A DNA stretch of 64,000 nucleotides from Culex pipiens pallens (Eukaryota; Arthropoda; Insecta; Diptera; Culicidae): contig NC_068938.1 in NCBI RefSeq assembly GCF_016801865.2, positions 80,110,389-80,174,388 on the forward strand. Direction: 5' to 3'. Below are positions 33,629 through 45,633 of this stretch, in pieces. A program made the translations under genes and the position numbers. A model generated the notes under the pieces. It was not told where the DNA came from and did not search any database. It saw nothing but the letters and a program-made list of their open reading frames with translations. How positions within the stretch are numbered: the stretch's first letter is position 1; each line of letters begins with the position of its first letter.

Positions 33629-33873
33629 TTATTGAAGTCATAGAAAAAATAGTTTCAATCAATAGTTGAAAATATAAACTAGTAAGAAATGCAAATTGTA
33701 GTCAAATGAAAATTAATAATATCAAAGTAAATAAACGAAACCAGAAACCACAACACAAAATTGTGTTACTAAATGCAAAATCCAAAAACGTAATTTTCTC
33801 ACCTGGCAGTGATTTACGTCGTCGTCATCATCGTGGTGTCCTTCTTTCCCAATTAGGGCGCGCGCCCCACTCC

Positions 33874-36800
33874 TCAAAAGTCCTCAATTTCGCGCGCCAG
33901 ATCCGACAGCATTTCCAGAAACAGTTGCGAGTGGGAATCGTCCGCCGTTCCCGCTGGGCGTCCACCTGGGCCACAACCGCCACCACCGTCCTGGGCCGAG
34001 CACGAATCCCCGCGGCCACTCCGCAGGACGGCTTCCATCAGCCGCGAGACGCGCTCCAGTGTGTGCTGTGGGCGGGATGATAATGATGGAAAGTGAGTTT
34101 AATTAAAACGGGATCATAATTAGCATAAATTAAGGTGGACACATTTTTGGGGAGGGATTTTGAAGCGGCGCGTACAGAATAGTGTTGGGATAGAGATGTT
34201 GTACAATATACTAAAATACAATATACTAAAATAAAGATGAAAAATCTATTAACAAAACAAATTTGAAGATATTGGTTGTACGTGCGGAGATATAGATATT
34301 TGAAGTTAGAAGTATCTAAAAACGAGTGCCACGATATCTCAACACTGCCTAGACCAAATCGGCTCAGAATGTTGGTGAAGACTCGTCAAACTGGTTCTGT
34401 GTGAATGACGAAGGCCGGTTTTCAAAAAAATTATATAAAAAAAGATAAAGATATTTTTTTTAATTTTCATAAAAAAATGGTAAATTTTTGATTTTTTTAA
34501 AAAAGCAAAATTTTAAAATCGAGCTTCGTCATGCACAAATTTCAAATTTCAGCCAATTTGGTCCTTCCTATCCCGAGATATCGTGGCACCCGTAAATCAA
34601 CTCGATGTTTTGATAATAACGCTCACAAAGTTTGACAGTTCGCTTTACGCATGGCAAAATTTTGAGTTTAATTCATCTTTTACTCAGTTTAATCCTGAAA
34701 TACCTTCATGAAACTTTCAGGAGTGATTGAAAATCATCTCTTAAATGAATTTAATGAATTTCCTGTAATATGAAATATTATGATTTTCTACATGTATGTA
34801 AATCAAAATTTTATTGGAGTACTTTTCAACTACAAATTTAATTGAGCTTCCAAAGATGATCTTTATATTAAAGTGTTTTTTTTTTCAAAACTTTCGAAAA
34901 ATGACAAAAAAAAATTAGCAAAGAAAAATCGTACATCACTAGGGGAGCTGGGGGTAAGACGGCCAGGCGGGGTAAGACGGCCACCCCACTGTTTTAATAA
35001 GTATACTAATGAATATTACTAAAACGTTTAGCAATACTGTTCCTCATGCTAAATAATGCATATGGAGTCACCTTTGCCAAACATATTGTTTGAAATAGTA
35101 TTAAAATAGCTCAAAATAAACAAATAATTTTTGAACTTGAAACTGGATGTAATTTTCATGAGTAATTCATGAACTTAGGCATTTTTGTTAGAAAACAATA
35201 TGTTTTCCTGTCTTCAAATATTTTTTCATGTTAAATTGAAGTTTGCCCTAGATTATGTCCCTCGGAAAAGTTTAAAAAATGCGATGAGCTATTTGCAAAA
35301 AAATGTTTTAAAAAATAATTTATTTGGGGGCAAGACGGCCACCCGTAATTGGTAAATTTTATTTGATATAGCAAGACTCATTGAATAGTATGAAATCCTA
35401 TCAAACTTTTCATAAAATCGTCAATTCAATATTGTTTACATAATTTTGATTTACTTATTCTAATCAAAATACACAAACTAATTATTTTGCATCAAATTGT
35501 GTTTGTTTTGTAGTAAAAATTCACAGTTTTTCATAAAATGTGGTCACAATAATATGAAATTCACTGGACCAAAATATGAAATTTGTATTAGCAAATAATT
35601 TTTTTATGGGGAATCCTTTCTATGTTTTCTTTCTGAATAGTCCATAAAAGATTGTTTAATTGTTGTTCGATAACAAATGTTTTTCAATAATTTGCAGCCA
35701 TTTGTATTTGATTTGGAAATTTTGAGTCAAAGTGAGCAATTCTCTATGAAATCGGTCGATTTCGACCATTTTTATTTTTTGTTTTTATTTTTTTATTTTT
35801 GCAATACCTTGTAAGGGCCTTTCCTATCACCAAAGAAGCCATTTTGTGTCATTGGTTCACCCATACAAATCTTCATACCAATCCAATTTGGTGATTTTTT
35901 AATTAACTTTTTTCACAAATAATTATTCCCAAAAAAATTAACTTTTATTTTTTAAAATTTGTTTTAGGGGACAAAACCCCCCATCTCTTAAGATATTCAG
36001 GAGTATGGACCAACATTTTACCGACGAGTTATGTTTTTGTTAATATAATGATTTTAGTAAAAAAATAAATCTTGTGCTTAAATGTCGATATCTCAGCAAC
36101 TAATGGTCCGATTTTCAATGTTAAAACATGAAACATTCGTGAAATTTTCCGATTTTTCGAAAACAATATTTTGTTTTTTTTTTAAAATGAAGACTTGGCC
36201 TTGATAAAAAAAATAAAAATATTGTTTTCGAAAAGATGCATAAAAAAGCATAACTCGGCGGCAGATTTGTTGACCATATTTCTCTATGGCTCAAAAGTTG
36301 TGGGTTTATGTCCTCTAAAACACCTATTTTTAAAAATTATCATTTTTTTCCGTGTACCTATTTTTCCTCAATAGTCCTCAATAATACCGTCAACCTACAA
36401 ACCTTGGTCATAGGGAAGATCTCCACCTCCACAAAGTTTGATAAAAAAAACAAAAAAGAAGAAAATTGCTCTACTGCAAATTATGAATGAAGAAGTCATT
36501 AAATAAAATTGTTAAAATTAAAGTGTTTAACACTTTTTAACATTTGTTATACAGTTAGAATCTACACTTTATCCAAGACTTTATGCTTTTTTTTGACCCA
36601 TTAAAATTTGATTGTTTAAAAAAAGTTTTTTTTTTGAGAAAAATGTGTTTAAATATTTTTTGTCGGATTTATTTCAAATTAACGATAGTACAAATAATAG
36701 TTTTTTTTTTAATATCAGTGAAAATCTTTACAAATATTGCGTTAATCGATACCAATATTTTAAATAAAAAAATGTTAGTATTTAAAAAACTACGATATTT

Positions 36801-39800
36801 TATTAGAGACTTTGGCTCTAAAATTATAAAACAATGAAAATGCATTTAAAATTACGCGTCTTTATACCCAGATAATGTAATTTTTTTCAATAAAAAAAAT
36901 TACTAAACTATAAAAAGTTGCTTTTATAGCCTGGGTAGAATTTGTTTCAATATGGTCATTTTAGGAAAAAAAATTAGTTGTCATCGGTTATCGCCGATAA
37001 AATTATCGTATTTCAAGAACAATCACGAACATTTACGGTTTATCTTTTTTTTTCGTAACTTTAAAATTTAAAAGAAAAAATATCAAGCTTTTAATTCTTC
37101 TAATGATTCTTATCTAATAAGTAAATTTAGATTAGATGTCAATAACACTCTTTTTCATTTTGAATAAGTTATCGAACATAAATTTGAACAGGTGTCCTTT
37201 GCATTATTAAAACATCCAACAAATATCTCTGGGTAAATTTGTAAAAATCAAGGTCACTTCTGCTGAAGGTATATAAAATTTCAAAAAAATATCGCAAAAA
37301 TAACTCATTTGGTTATTTGGTTGGATGGCCAGAACAATAGGATTGATGTATTTAACAGCTTTAAATATTTAACAAATCTTTTTTTCTTTGATAACTTGTT
37401 TGATACTTGAGCAATAAAAATATTATTGTTGAAGGTCAAACCTAAATATCTCAGTAAGGTCGTGATATATACATGTAAAAGTAAGCATATATTTCGATGA
37501 TCCAACTCATCAATGGAGTTCCACGATGGATCATCCCTGAGTGCCCTACCAAGCGTCTCCATCAAACCACTTCGATTCAAATCTGTTTCAAACCCCCATT
37601 CAAAATCCCTTTTCTGCGGCGACCGAAACCTAAACCAACAAACGCTCCGCTCGGCTCACCTGTTGCCAGTCCTCGTTGAAGATCCGTACAAACTGCTCGT
37701 TCAGCCGGCGGATCGTAATGAAATTACTGTCCACGAGACTGCTGATGAAATTAGCAAAGCATGCAAACACTTCGTCCACCGTTCGTTGCTGTTGCTGCTG
37801 ATTCTGATTCTGCTGCAGTTGCTGAGAGAACTCCATCATCCGAATGTACCGGTTGCTCACCAGCGTCGAGAAGATGTAGTTGGCCTCTGTCCGAAAAAGC
37901 GGTAGAAAATCAATTAGTGGGGGAGGGAGCTGCTCAAAGTTCGTTACTGTTGCTGCTCAACAAAATAGATCAAATTAAAGTTAACTCTATTGGTTGGGAG
38001 GGTGCCGTCCTTTTGCCCTGAAGTTGTTTGGTTTAGTTTTTGACCCCCACATCGAAAGCTTAGTAAAAACGATGACCGATCTGGGCAAATCTCTAGGAAG
38101 CATAGAAGTTGTAGGCATTTTCAATAGAATTAATTTTATAAAAAAGTCATTTTAAACTTTGAGATTGAACGTTATGAAATTAAATTTTAACATTTTGTTT
38201 TATGAATCTTCCTGCAGAGAAAAACCTTCACACTCACCTTCCTGTTGCTTCCGGTCCCGGATGCGCTGAATGTCCGCCTCATCCACCAGAGACCGCTCGC
38301 CGTCCTCGTTCTGTTCGGCCATAATGAGCCGTTCGATTTCCTCCTCCTCGCCGCCACTGCCACCGTTGCCATCCCCTCCGGTCTCGGGGATTTGGCAAAA
38401 CTCGACCAACTTCCGGTGTTTCCACACGGCCAGCAAACTTTGCACAATGTCAGGCACAATTAGATCACACCGATTGATCACTGCAGCGAGAGAGGGAAAG
38501 AGAGACAGTTGGGGTGAAAAGGGACACACACGTGGCTTGGGAAAGGAACAGCGTAAATAAAGCATTAAACGAGATTAGAATTCCGGGCAAAAGCTCGCTT
38601 CCGGTGAACCGGTCACGTACACTGTGTGTCATCCACGTGGGAGAGGTTGTTTGTAGGGGTGTCTAGAAATCAACTCCTTGAATTACCAAGCTTAAAAGAC
38701 GAACCATTTTTACAAAATGAATTTTTTACTTTTCGTTTCATTTTACATTAAAACAAATAAACTTTTCAAGGCATCCCTAAACACAAACTCACCCAACAGC
38801 AGGGCCAGCTGGAGCAGCATGTAGGCGAGTGTTTTGTTCATCGTCGGCGTTCCGTCCTGCTCGTCCAGGTAGCGCCCGACCAGGGCCAAAAACTGCACTA
38901 ATTCTTCCGGGCCGAGCTCGTCCGGATATGAGGCAGCCACGTGGACGAGCGCCTGGAGCCGTTCGTAGACGGCGGTGTGCTGCACCCGGCCCAAAACTAC
39001 CGTCAGGGGGGCTTGAGAGGAATTGGGCTGGGGGGGTTTGGCCAGCGATGATGACGACGGGTCAGCATCGAGGGACGAGGGACGAACTGCCTTGGCCGCC
39101 TCACCTTGGATGTCCTTGCAGAAGAGGTCTGGGGAAGGAGAAATAAACAGAGAGAAGTTAAATAAGATTAAGTTTACATCAGACAGTAGGGATTTGGAGA
39201 GATAAACATATTTGAATACAAATTACACACATTTTAGTCTTGATAAACTTTGCTGATGCGGGTTTCTGATTTAAAATGGTTGTATCATTTTGATAAAATT
39301 ATTGCACATGGATGCATGTATACTAGCGTAATTGTTAGATAAAGATACATTGTTACATTACGTTGTACACTGGAATTCAAAACAAAAACATTATCTAGGG
39401 CAGTTCTCCAAATTTACATACAAAAAGGCTTTAATCATAGTATTTGGCGGTTTGACCCTATTAAAAAAATTGTGTGCTTTTCGATACATTCCAAAAAAAC
39501 CATAACCATAACTTGGCCAAAAACAAAATGTCCGTCAATACTTATGGCTCTAAAGTTGGCACTTTTAGTCTACTAAACCATATCAAAATTGGATTTTTGT
39601 GATACGAAGTATTTTTTTAAAATGCGACATTTTTTTAGAATGTAACTATTTTTGTCTGAATAGGGTCCTAAAGCCCTAAGTAAATTTGTATGTACAACGA
39701 TTAAAAACACGCTTAAAACCCATTTCTGATCCCTTTTTGTTATTTTAATGCAAAAAAAAATGTTGACAAGACAACATTTTTTCGATGGATCAATTATGGT

Positions 39801-42800
39801 CCCCTTGGAAAGAGCTGTCAAGTAGAACCTTTTTTTAAAAAGGACCGCGAGGTTAATTTTTCAAAATTGATTTAAAAATCCATTTTAAACTCTTTGTAGT
39901 CGTACAAAGGGTCATTGTACTCAAAAAAATAAGCTTTATCGATGTAAACAATAATATAACCAATCTAAGCTTCATTTTAGGACTCAATTGCCCAAATCAT
40001 TACCTACAGATTTGCCGTCAGATTGATCACAAAATCAGATATTAAACAGATTTTCAAATGTTTTCATAGCACCTTTCTATGGACAGCCTCAGCCTTCAAA
40101 TTTGTATGGAGATTTGTATGAAGATACTTTAGTTGCAAAATGGCTTATTTGGACATAAGGAATCGATGGGCAAAGTTTCATACAAATAAAAGATACAATG
40201 AAAAATCGACTTGCAAATTTTATAGGATTGCTTTCCTAATGCTCTCCAAAGATTTGATGAAACGGTCTATTTTTATCAGCCATTTGTACTGCCGTTCTAC
40301 GCATAATTGTCCCATGCCATTTTCTGACGATTTTGACATTTCAGTATTTTTAAGTTAAGTTTGACGTATACTTTTAGAAAAACACATGAAATCTAGTACT
40401 TTGTTCGGAAACTCCTTAAAAAACAACACCAAGTTTTGTAATAGCTTAACTGTTATAATGTATAATGCATTTTGTGTTACTTTTTGTTTAAAATGTTGAA
40501 GACTGTGCATGAAATATGATTTTTTATCACCCTCTCGACCATGACCACAAAGGGACAACAAATTTTAATATAATTTGTACCAGCCTAGCCTAAATAAAAA
40601 GCAAACAAAAAATAAATTGTTAGTCATGATCAAAAGACAGCCCAAAAAAAAAAAAAACACTGGTCAAAGAAAAGATTTTTTTTATTTGTGGGCAAAGAAT
40701 CAGGGAGCAAGCATTGTTGACTTAGAATTAAGTTTGAAATAATTTAAAATATTATCAAAAAGTTTAATTTTTCAGCATCCATTTCAACACGCAGAAAAAT
40801 ACGGCATATTTGAATCAACGAAATATTTTGTTGATTTGAAAATAAAGATTTTTGTTGAATCAACGCTAAACGACAAAGCATTTTTTTCAAAACAACTAAT
40901 GATTTTTGTGGAATTGAGAAAATCAAGGTTCAACAAAAAAAAATGTTGAATCAAACCTCATACAGGCTGATCGCACAAAATATTTTTCTGCGTGATTGCT
41001 GAAAAGTAGAACATTTTAGCCCTTGTATTCTGTTATTTTTAGTAGAGAAAAGTAGGCCGATTCATCGTTCGAGAATGACCGGAAAAGTAAAAGGTTTAGC
41101 GACGGAATCGAAGAAAAAATAATCCTTAAGGGGTTACATACATGTAGAAAATCTCAAAATTTCATACTACTGAAAATTCATTAAATTAACTCAAAAGATG
41201 GTTTCCCATCACTCCTAAATGTTTCATGTAGATATTGTATGATTAAAGTAAGTTACAGACGATATAAAAAAAAAATTCTAAGTGTTAAATTGGTATTCGG
41301 TGCCCTCTCCCCGTGCCATACCTTCACACTTAGGAGACCCGGGAGGCGGAGTCTTGTCGCAAAAAGAACGATACACGCCTGTGGATCCGTTGACGAAACC
41401 GCAAGGTTTAAGAGGGCCATATTATAAGGTGTTACGTCGATTCCGTTTTACAGACGATATAAGCTAAAAAAATTGCCATGCGCAGAACGAACTGTCAAAC
41501 TTTCTGAGCGTTTTTCTCGAGTTGACTGATTTGATTTACGGGTGCCACGATATCTCAAGATTGGAAGGACCGAATTGGCTGAAATTTGAGTTGGATACTC
41601 TCAAGACATGTCCCGTGTGCATGCCGAAGGCCGATTTTGAAGTTTCGTTTTAAAATAAAATACAAAAATCAAAATATGTTGTTTTTCTGTATAAAAAAAC
41701 ATAAAAATAAATTTTATCATTTTTTTATTTATTTTTTTTTTTGTAAATCGGCTTTCGTCGTGCGCACGGAACTGTTTTAACGGGTATGAATTTTCAAGCA
41801 ATTTCAATATGTATCTGAAGAAAGTGAGGCATTTTCGCTAGTTCTCACTGTTCTGTGTTCTGCGTGCATGGCCGCAAACATCGACCACACACATACTAAC
41901 ATAAAGCGTCACCAAGAGGCAAAAGGTAATTATGAATATTTTTGGCACTCGTAAAAAAAGATGCGGTTAAAAAAAAAACAATGATTGCAAACTTTACACC
42001 AAATTCTTCACCTGTGCAAATACAGTAAACTCTCTCGTTGTCGATATTGAAGGGACCGTCGAGAGCGGGAGTTATCAAGTTATAGCATGAAAAATCAAAG
42101 CAATCTATTTGATGGGACTGAAAAATTTATTGACAGCTGGAGCAATATTGATATCGAGAAGATCGACAGCCAGAGAGTTCATTGTAATAACTGCACACAA
42201 AATATGTGCACACTGAAAATATTCTTCTTCTGCAAAGCTAAGGTATAAAAAGAGGTTTGCAATTGCCTCAACAATCAAATCTTCGGACACCTAGTTTCGA
42301 GTACGAATCTCGCAATCGAGAACGCCAAGGCAATGCTGTAGAGCGAATCATTTGATTTGATATGATTTTCACAGTGTAATAAACAGGGCTGCTACCACCA
42401 CGCAGCGTCACCGTTTTGAAGGAGAAAATGATACAGGTTTTACCGGTTTTACAGACGAGTTTCAATCCCGTGCTTGGACTTTATGTTCAACAGTTCAAAA
42501 ATGGTATAATTTAACAGGATATAGAAAAAATATATTAAAGACCATATAACGTGAAAGGAGGCATTTGAAAAGCAAAGTCATTTTTTGTTATAAATAGATT
42601 GACTTAGAAACCAAAATTATTTTGTGTGCAGTTATTATTTGCACAGGCGGAGAATTTGATGTAAAGTTTACAATATCATATATGAAAAAAAGAAGTTATA
42701 TAGATTTTTCCGATAAGCTAGAAAGATGAAGATCTGGCAACCCTACCAATTGTTTATTATTTTCCTCATTAAAAAATAGTAATGAAGCTTAATGTGTAAA

Positions 42801-45633
42801 TCATGTTATTTTTCATAGAGATTTTACAAAGTTATCGCAAAAAAAAAACACTTTGAATTATCGAATCGTATCATAAATATTTATTGAAACAAACGCGAGA
42901 TTTTTAAAATGCTGGAAAAAACTTTAGGTTATTTGGTAACAATAATAATATTTTTTCCAAAATTCGCAATTCGCAATTCGCAATTCGCAATTCGCAATTC
43001 GCAATTCGCAATTTTCAGTGTAAGAACGGGCCTTGACCGATCTTATGCACCAGGTTCCCGACGAACACGCACTGCCCTTACACCTACATCTCACCCTTGC
43101 TCTGAGTCAGTACGAGCAGCACGCTAGAACACGCTTTGAGTGTTCGTGCCAGGCATGCACACCTTCTTTTCCGGTTACGCATTTTAACTCGGCCGGGGGT
43201 GGTACATTACGTAGGGTTTGATGTAAGTATAAGCGCCTAACCATTTATAGTGTGCCTATCAACTATCATCAACGCAAAAACTGTTATATTTTTAGTTTGA
43301 ATTCAAAAATTAGTTGTTATTTTACTGTGTATTGTTTTCTCCTGAAATCTTTCCTAGTGTTGAGTCGTGTTTATCTGTTGCTATTTCTTTTGTCGCGGTG
43401 TTTTGTTACAATTTTTGGTCCTAAGCATGTTATAAAAGTTTACCAAAAGTACAATAGTAATATTTGTGTTAATCCTTTTACCATTCCATAAATTGAGTAA
43501 GGGCTCAAACCTCACTTTTCAAACAAAGGGTGAAGATTGAAGAAAATAATGAGAGAATAAGAGAATGATGAGCGTATTTTAAAGAATAAAAATGAGAAGC
43601 TGGATGTATTAGATGTAAAATAAGACAATAGTTAATAAATAGAGATACAAAACAAGCTTAGATTATAGTAATGATAATTTATAGGACAGATAAAGAATTA
43701 TTCAAATAAATAAATTCGCAATAAAATCAAAAAAGATTAGGCGAATGATAAATAGACTTGATATTACTAGTACATTAAGGAAAAGTATATTTTTAAGGAA
43801 AAAAAAACAAAGTTTGTTACACCAGTATCAATTGGTAAAAAAGAGTGGAAAAGCTTTGAGAGATAAGAAAATCAAAAGTTAGTAATATCAAAATCAAATG
43901 ATGGATATTAAATAGAAGAATCAGTGAAGAATTGAGAATCAGTAGAGCAAAATAAAAAAGGAGATAGGTGGTAGCTGGAAATGGAAAGGAGAGAAACCCC
44001 GTTGTGCGATGTTTCAGGTACATCCACAGCAGTTGACTCAACATACTGCGAATCGAAACAATACCGTCTACAATCACAAATTACTTCCCTTTCCCACATT
44101 GTCGCCCCTTTCTTTTAGCCGTCTCGACTCTGACCCGCGGTGGTCAAAGGTTTACGATCCGTTTCCACAGGCCACCAGCTAGGTCATCATGAAAACCAAG
44201 CCAACGTGGAGGTAAGAAAATAGGACACTCGCAAGGAACCAGAGCTATACTGTTCTGATCAAGATAATTCGGATGATCTAACAGAACTACGGATGTAGTT
44301 AGTTACGCTCCTTCCAGGATGTTCCTTACGTGGACGTCAACCGAAGAGCACGCAACAAGGTCAGTGCCATTGCATGCTCTTAGGTATCAATCCTTGGCCT
44401 GCAATATTTTTTCCAAAATTGTAAAAAAAAACAAAGATGAATCCTCATTTAACCAGAAATTACACTCACCAATCTCCAGCATATGCGTTTGACGCCATTC
44501 GTTCGTTTTCGCCAGACACCGTTCCAGGGCCAGATTTATACAGGTTCGCTTAACCGCCTCCAGAGTCTCATTCGGCAGCAGCGCATCGAATCCTTCCTAA
44601 AAATGAAGATTTTTTTTTCAAATGTTGAGAACCTCCATTGCATCACGTATTTACATACCTTAATCCGTCGCGCCAAACTCGCCGGCAGCAGGGCGTCCCA
44701 GCTGGCATTGATTTCGGCCAGGGCCTCGGTACAGATGACGTAGATCCGTTTGGTGGCCGCGGACAGCGTGTCCGCCTCGAGGGTCGCGATTTGTTCGGTG
44801 ATTTTCTTTCGCTTGGGCAGCAGCTCGGCAATTTGAAAGTCCTTGACGGCCGCCGACGAGGTCCGCTCGATGACGAACTCGACGGTTCGACGGACGGAGA
44901 GTGATTGGGACTGAAGAAACGCTTCCAGCAGTTTGTGCTGATCGTTGGTGGGGTTTTGTTTCGCGGACGGGACCGTCGTTGCCCCGGAGTATTTCGTTGT
45001 GATGTGACGGTAGCGACCGGATCGGGACACGGTCTTTTCCAGCTTGGACGGCATCATGGACACGCGGAAGTCGGCCAGGAAGGGACAGGCCGCGTTCAGG
45101 ATGCTTTCGAGAAGGGGGTTGAGGGGGACGGACTCTTCAACGGCGCTGGGATCGTATTTGATCAGGGATGATTTGTTCTCTTCTTCACCTTTCAGAATTC
45201 CCTGGAGGGACTGGTTGGTTTGAATCTCTTCAGCGTTGACCTTGTCAAGCGACAGCTCAATCTTCTTGTAGCTCAACAACCCTTGGTCCACAATCACCCC
45301 CGACCCACGCCGTTCCTGTCTGTAGTTGTAGTACTCCTCCGGGACGTTCGGATGCTCAAACAGCCAGCCCAAACTGACGCGGATGATAAACTTTGAGGTG
45401 GGTGTCACCAGCAGCTTCCGGTCGGCGGCCGTGCCGTGTCGCAGCAGCTCAACGGACGACGTTCGCAGGTACAGCTCGTACAGCACGTCAAACAGGCCCC
45501 GATAGTAGGCCAACCGGAGGCTGATCCCGTCCAGCATGGCCAAATATTGGACCAGCCAGGGCACGGTGATGATGAGCTTCCGCTCGGCGATGGCCCGCAC
45601 CAGAATCGATTTCACGTCGAACAGGGGAAGGAG
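33874..45633 (-). CDS. CDAN1-like: Codanin-1 homologue (discs lost/vanaso), 3' six exons, 5' incomplete
   Basis: Codanin-1 binds the histone H3-H4 chaperone ASF1 and limits its nuclear availability; in humans it is mutated in congenital dyserythropoietic anaemia type I. Exons in transcript order: 45633-44659, 44596-44470, 39128-38793, 38480-38238, 37886-37660, 34065-33874, all with GT/AG borders and compatible phases, giving 699 codons ending EMLSDLAREIEDF. The diagnostic blocks, recognised by family resemblance, are LIITVPWLVQYLAMLD near the start, LSVRRTVEFVIERTSSAAVK, then EGFDALLPNETLEAVKRTC, and the helical PDELGPEELVQFLALVGRYL. The fourth to fifth exons hold insect-specific acidic (EEEE) and Gln-rich inserts. 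The first exon here opens with an acceptor (AG before 45633) in phase 0, so the N-terminal ~500 residues lie in unseen exons, probably beyond the window. No start codon is claimed. Introns of 3.6 and 5.3 kb are filled with mobile elements. Confidence 0.8.
34290..34830 (-). repeat. Dispersed repeat (TGCCACGATATCTC family), copy without insertion
   Basis: In the codanin-1 3.6-kb intron. Its reverse complement matches 41140-41630: shared landmarks are ACATACATGTAGAAAATC, CATCACTCCT, TTGCCATGCG, GAACTGTCAAACTTT and GGGTGCCACGATATCTC. It serves as the empty-site reference for the 180-bp insertion at 41268-41447. Confidence 0.75.
34940..35360. repeat. Element fragment with GGGGTAAGACGGCCACC motifs
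   Basis: Starts TAGGGGAGCTGGGGGTAAG, has GGGGTAAGACGGCCACC within 50 bp and GGGGGCAAGACGGCCACC near 35330. The style (GGGGAG... start) recalls the element at 830-1695, but no mirrored right terminus was found, so it is probably truncated. Confidence 0.4.
35725..36430 (+). repeat. Dispersed repeat, ACGAAATCGGCC family
   Basis: Contains CAATTCTCTATGAAATCGG, TCATTGGTTCACCCATACAA and the internal CTATGGCTCAAAAGTTG(T/C)GGGTTT block found at 6240 and 52205. Lies in the codanin-1 3.6-kb intron. Confidence 0.6.
36431..37659. other. AT-rich remainder of codanin-1 3.6-kb intron
   Basis: Strongly AT-rich and homopolymer-rich with no recognisable element until GC content rises near 37500, close to the donor of the exon at 37660-37886. 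Confidence 0.45.
39640..39990 (+). repeat. Dispersed repeat, copy 1 (inverted partner at 47760-48080)
   Basis: In the codanin-1 5.3-kb intron. Blocks such as GACAAGACAACATTTTTTCG, GATCAATTATGGTCCCCTTGG, and GTCATTGTACTCA reappear in reverse complement at 47760-48080. Confidence 0.7.
40740..41110 (+). repeat. GTGCTGAAAAGTAGAAC dispersed repeat interrupted by a MITE
   Basis: Matches the segment 10440-10610 (GCA.CCATTTCA, TGCTGAAAAGTAGAAC, GAGAAAAGTAGGC, GTTC.AGAATGAC.GGAAAAG). The copy here is split by the element at 40788-40994. Confidence 0.65.
40788..40994. mobile_element. MITE with CACGCAGAAAAATA ends
   Basis: CACGCAGAAAAATA at the left and TATTTTTCTGCGTG at the right are perfectly complementary. 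The interior repeats GTTGATT/AATCAAC motifs. Boundaries are supported by the uninterrupted related sequence at 10455-10490. Confidence 0.8.
41140..41630 (+). repeat. Dispersed repeat (TGCCACGATATCTC family), copy carrying an insertion
   Basis: Same family as 34290-34830, opposite orientation, interrupted by a 180-bp insertion with 15-bp target-site duplications at 41253-41267 and 41448-41462. Confidence 0.75.
41268..41447. mobile_element. Unidentified 180-bp retroposon-like insertion
   Basis: Flanked by the perfect 15-bp direct repeat TTACAGACGATATAA. GC-richer than its host, with GGAGACCCGGGAGGCGGAG and GGCCATATTATAAGG segments. The A run lies at its plus-strand left end and there is no poly(A) tail on the right; read on the minus strand it ends in a T run, like a polymerase III transcript. 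No recognised RNA or SINE family. Confidence 0.6.
42021..42186. mobile_element. MITE, CAGTAAACTCTCTCG ends, TA target
   Basis: CAGTAAACTCTCTCGTTGTCG at the left is mirrored imperfectly by CGACAGCCAGAGAGTTCATTG at the right, each bordered by TA. 166 bp, noncoding, and pogo-like in its CAGT start. Confidence 0.65.
42236..42361 (+). mobile_element. 5'-truncated SINE fragment (3' body of the 23567-23980 SINE)
   Basis: Shares GCTAAGGT(G/A)TAAAAAGAGG, TTTGCAATTGCCT and CTCGCAATCGAGAACGCC with the 3' body of the dimeric SINE, including the GATTTGAT-type 3' end, but has no tRNA-like head. Confidence 0.8.
42960..43012. repeat. Heptamer microsatellite, (AATTCGC)~7
   Basis: Seven and a half perfect copies of a 7-bp unit in the codanin-1 5.3-kb intron. 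Confidence 0.95.
43013..44469. other. Remainder of codanin-1 5.3-kb intron
   Basis: 43020-43220 and 44090-44390 are GC-richer and read like retroelement remnants, with no intact motif. 43500-43960 is purine-rich. No exon supported until 44470. Confidence 0.35.

Noticed and set aside
37660..37886. Separate Gln-rich protein gene
   Set aside because: Exon borders and phases join it to the exons at 38238-38480 and 33874-34065 as part of the codanin-1 homologue.
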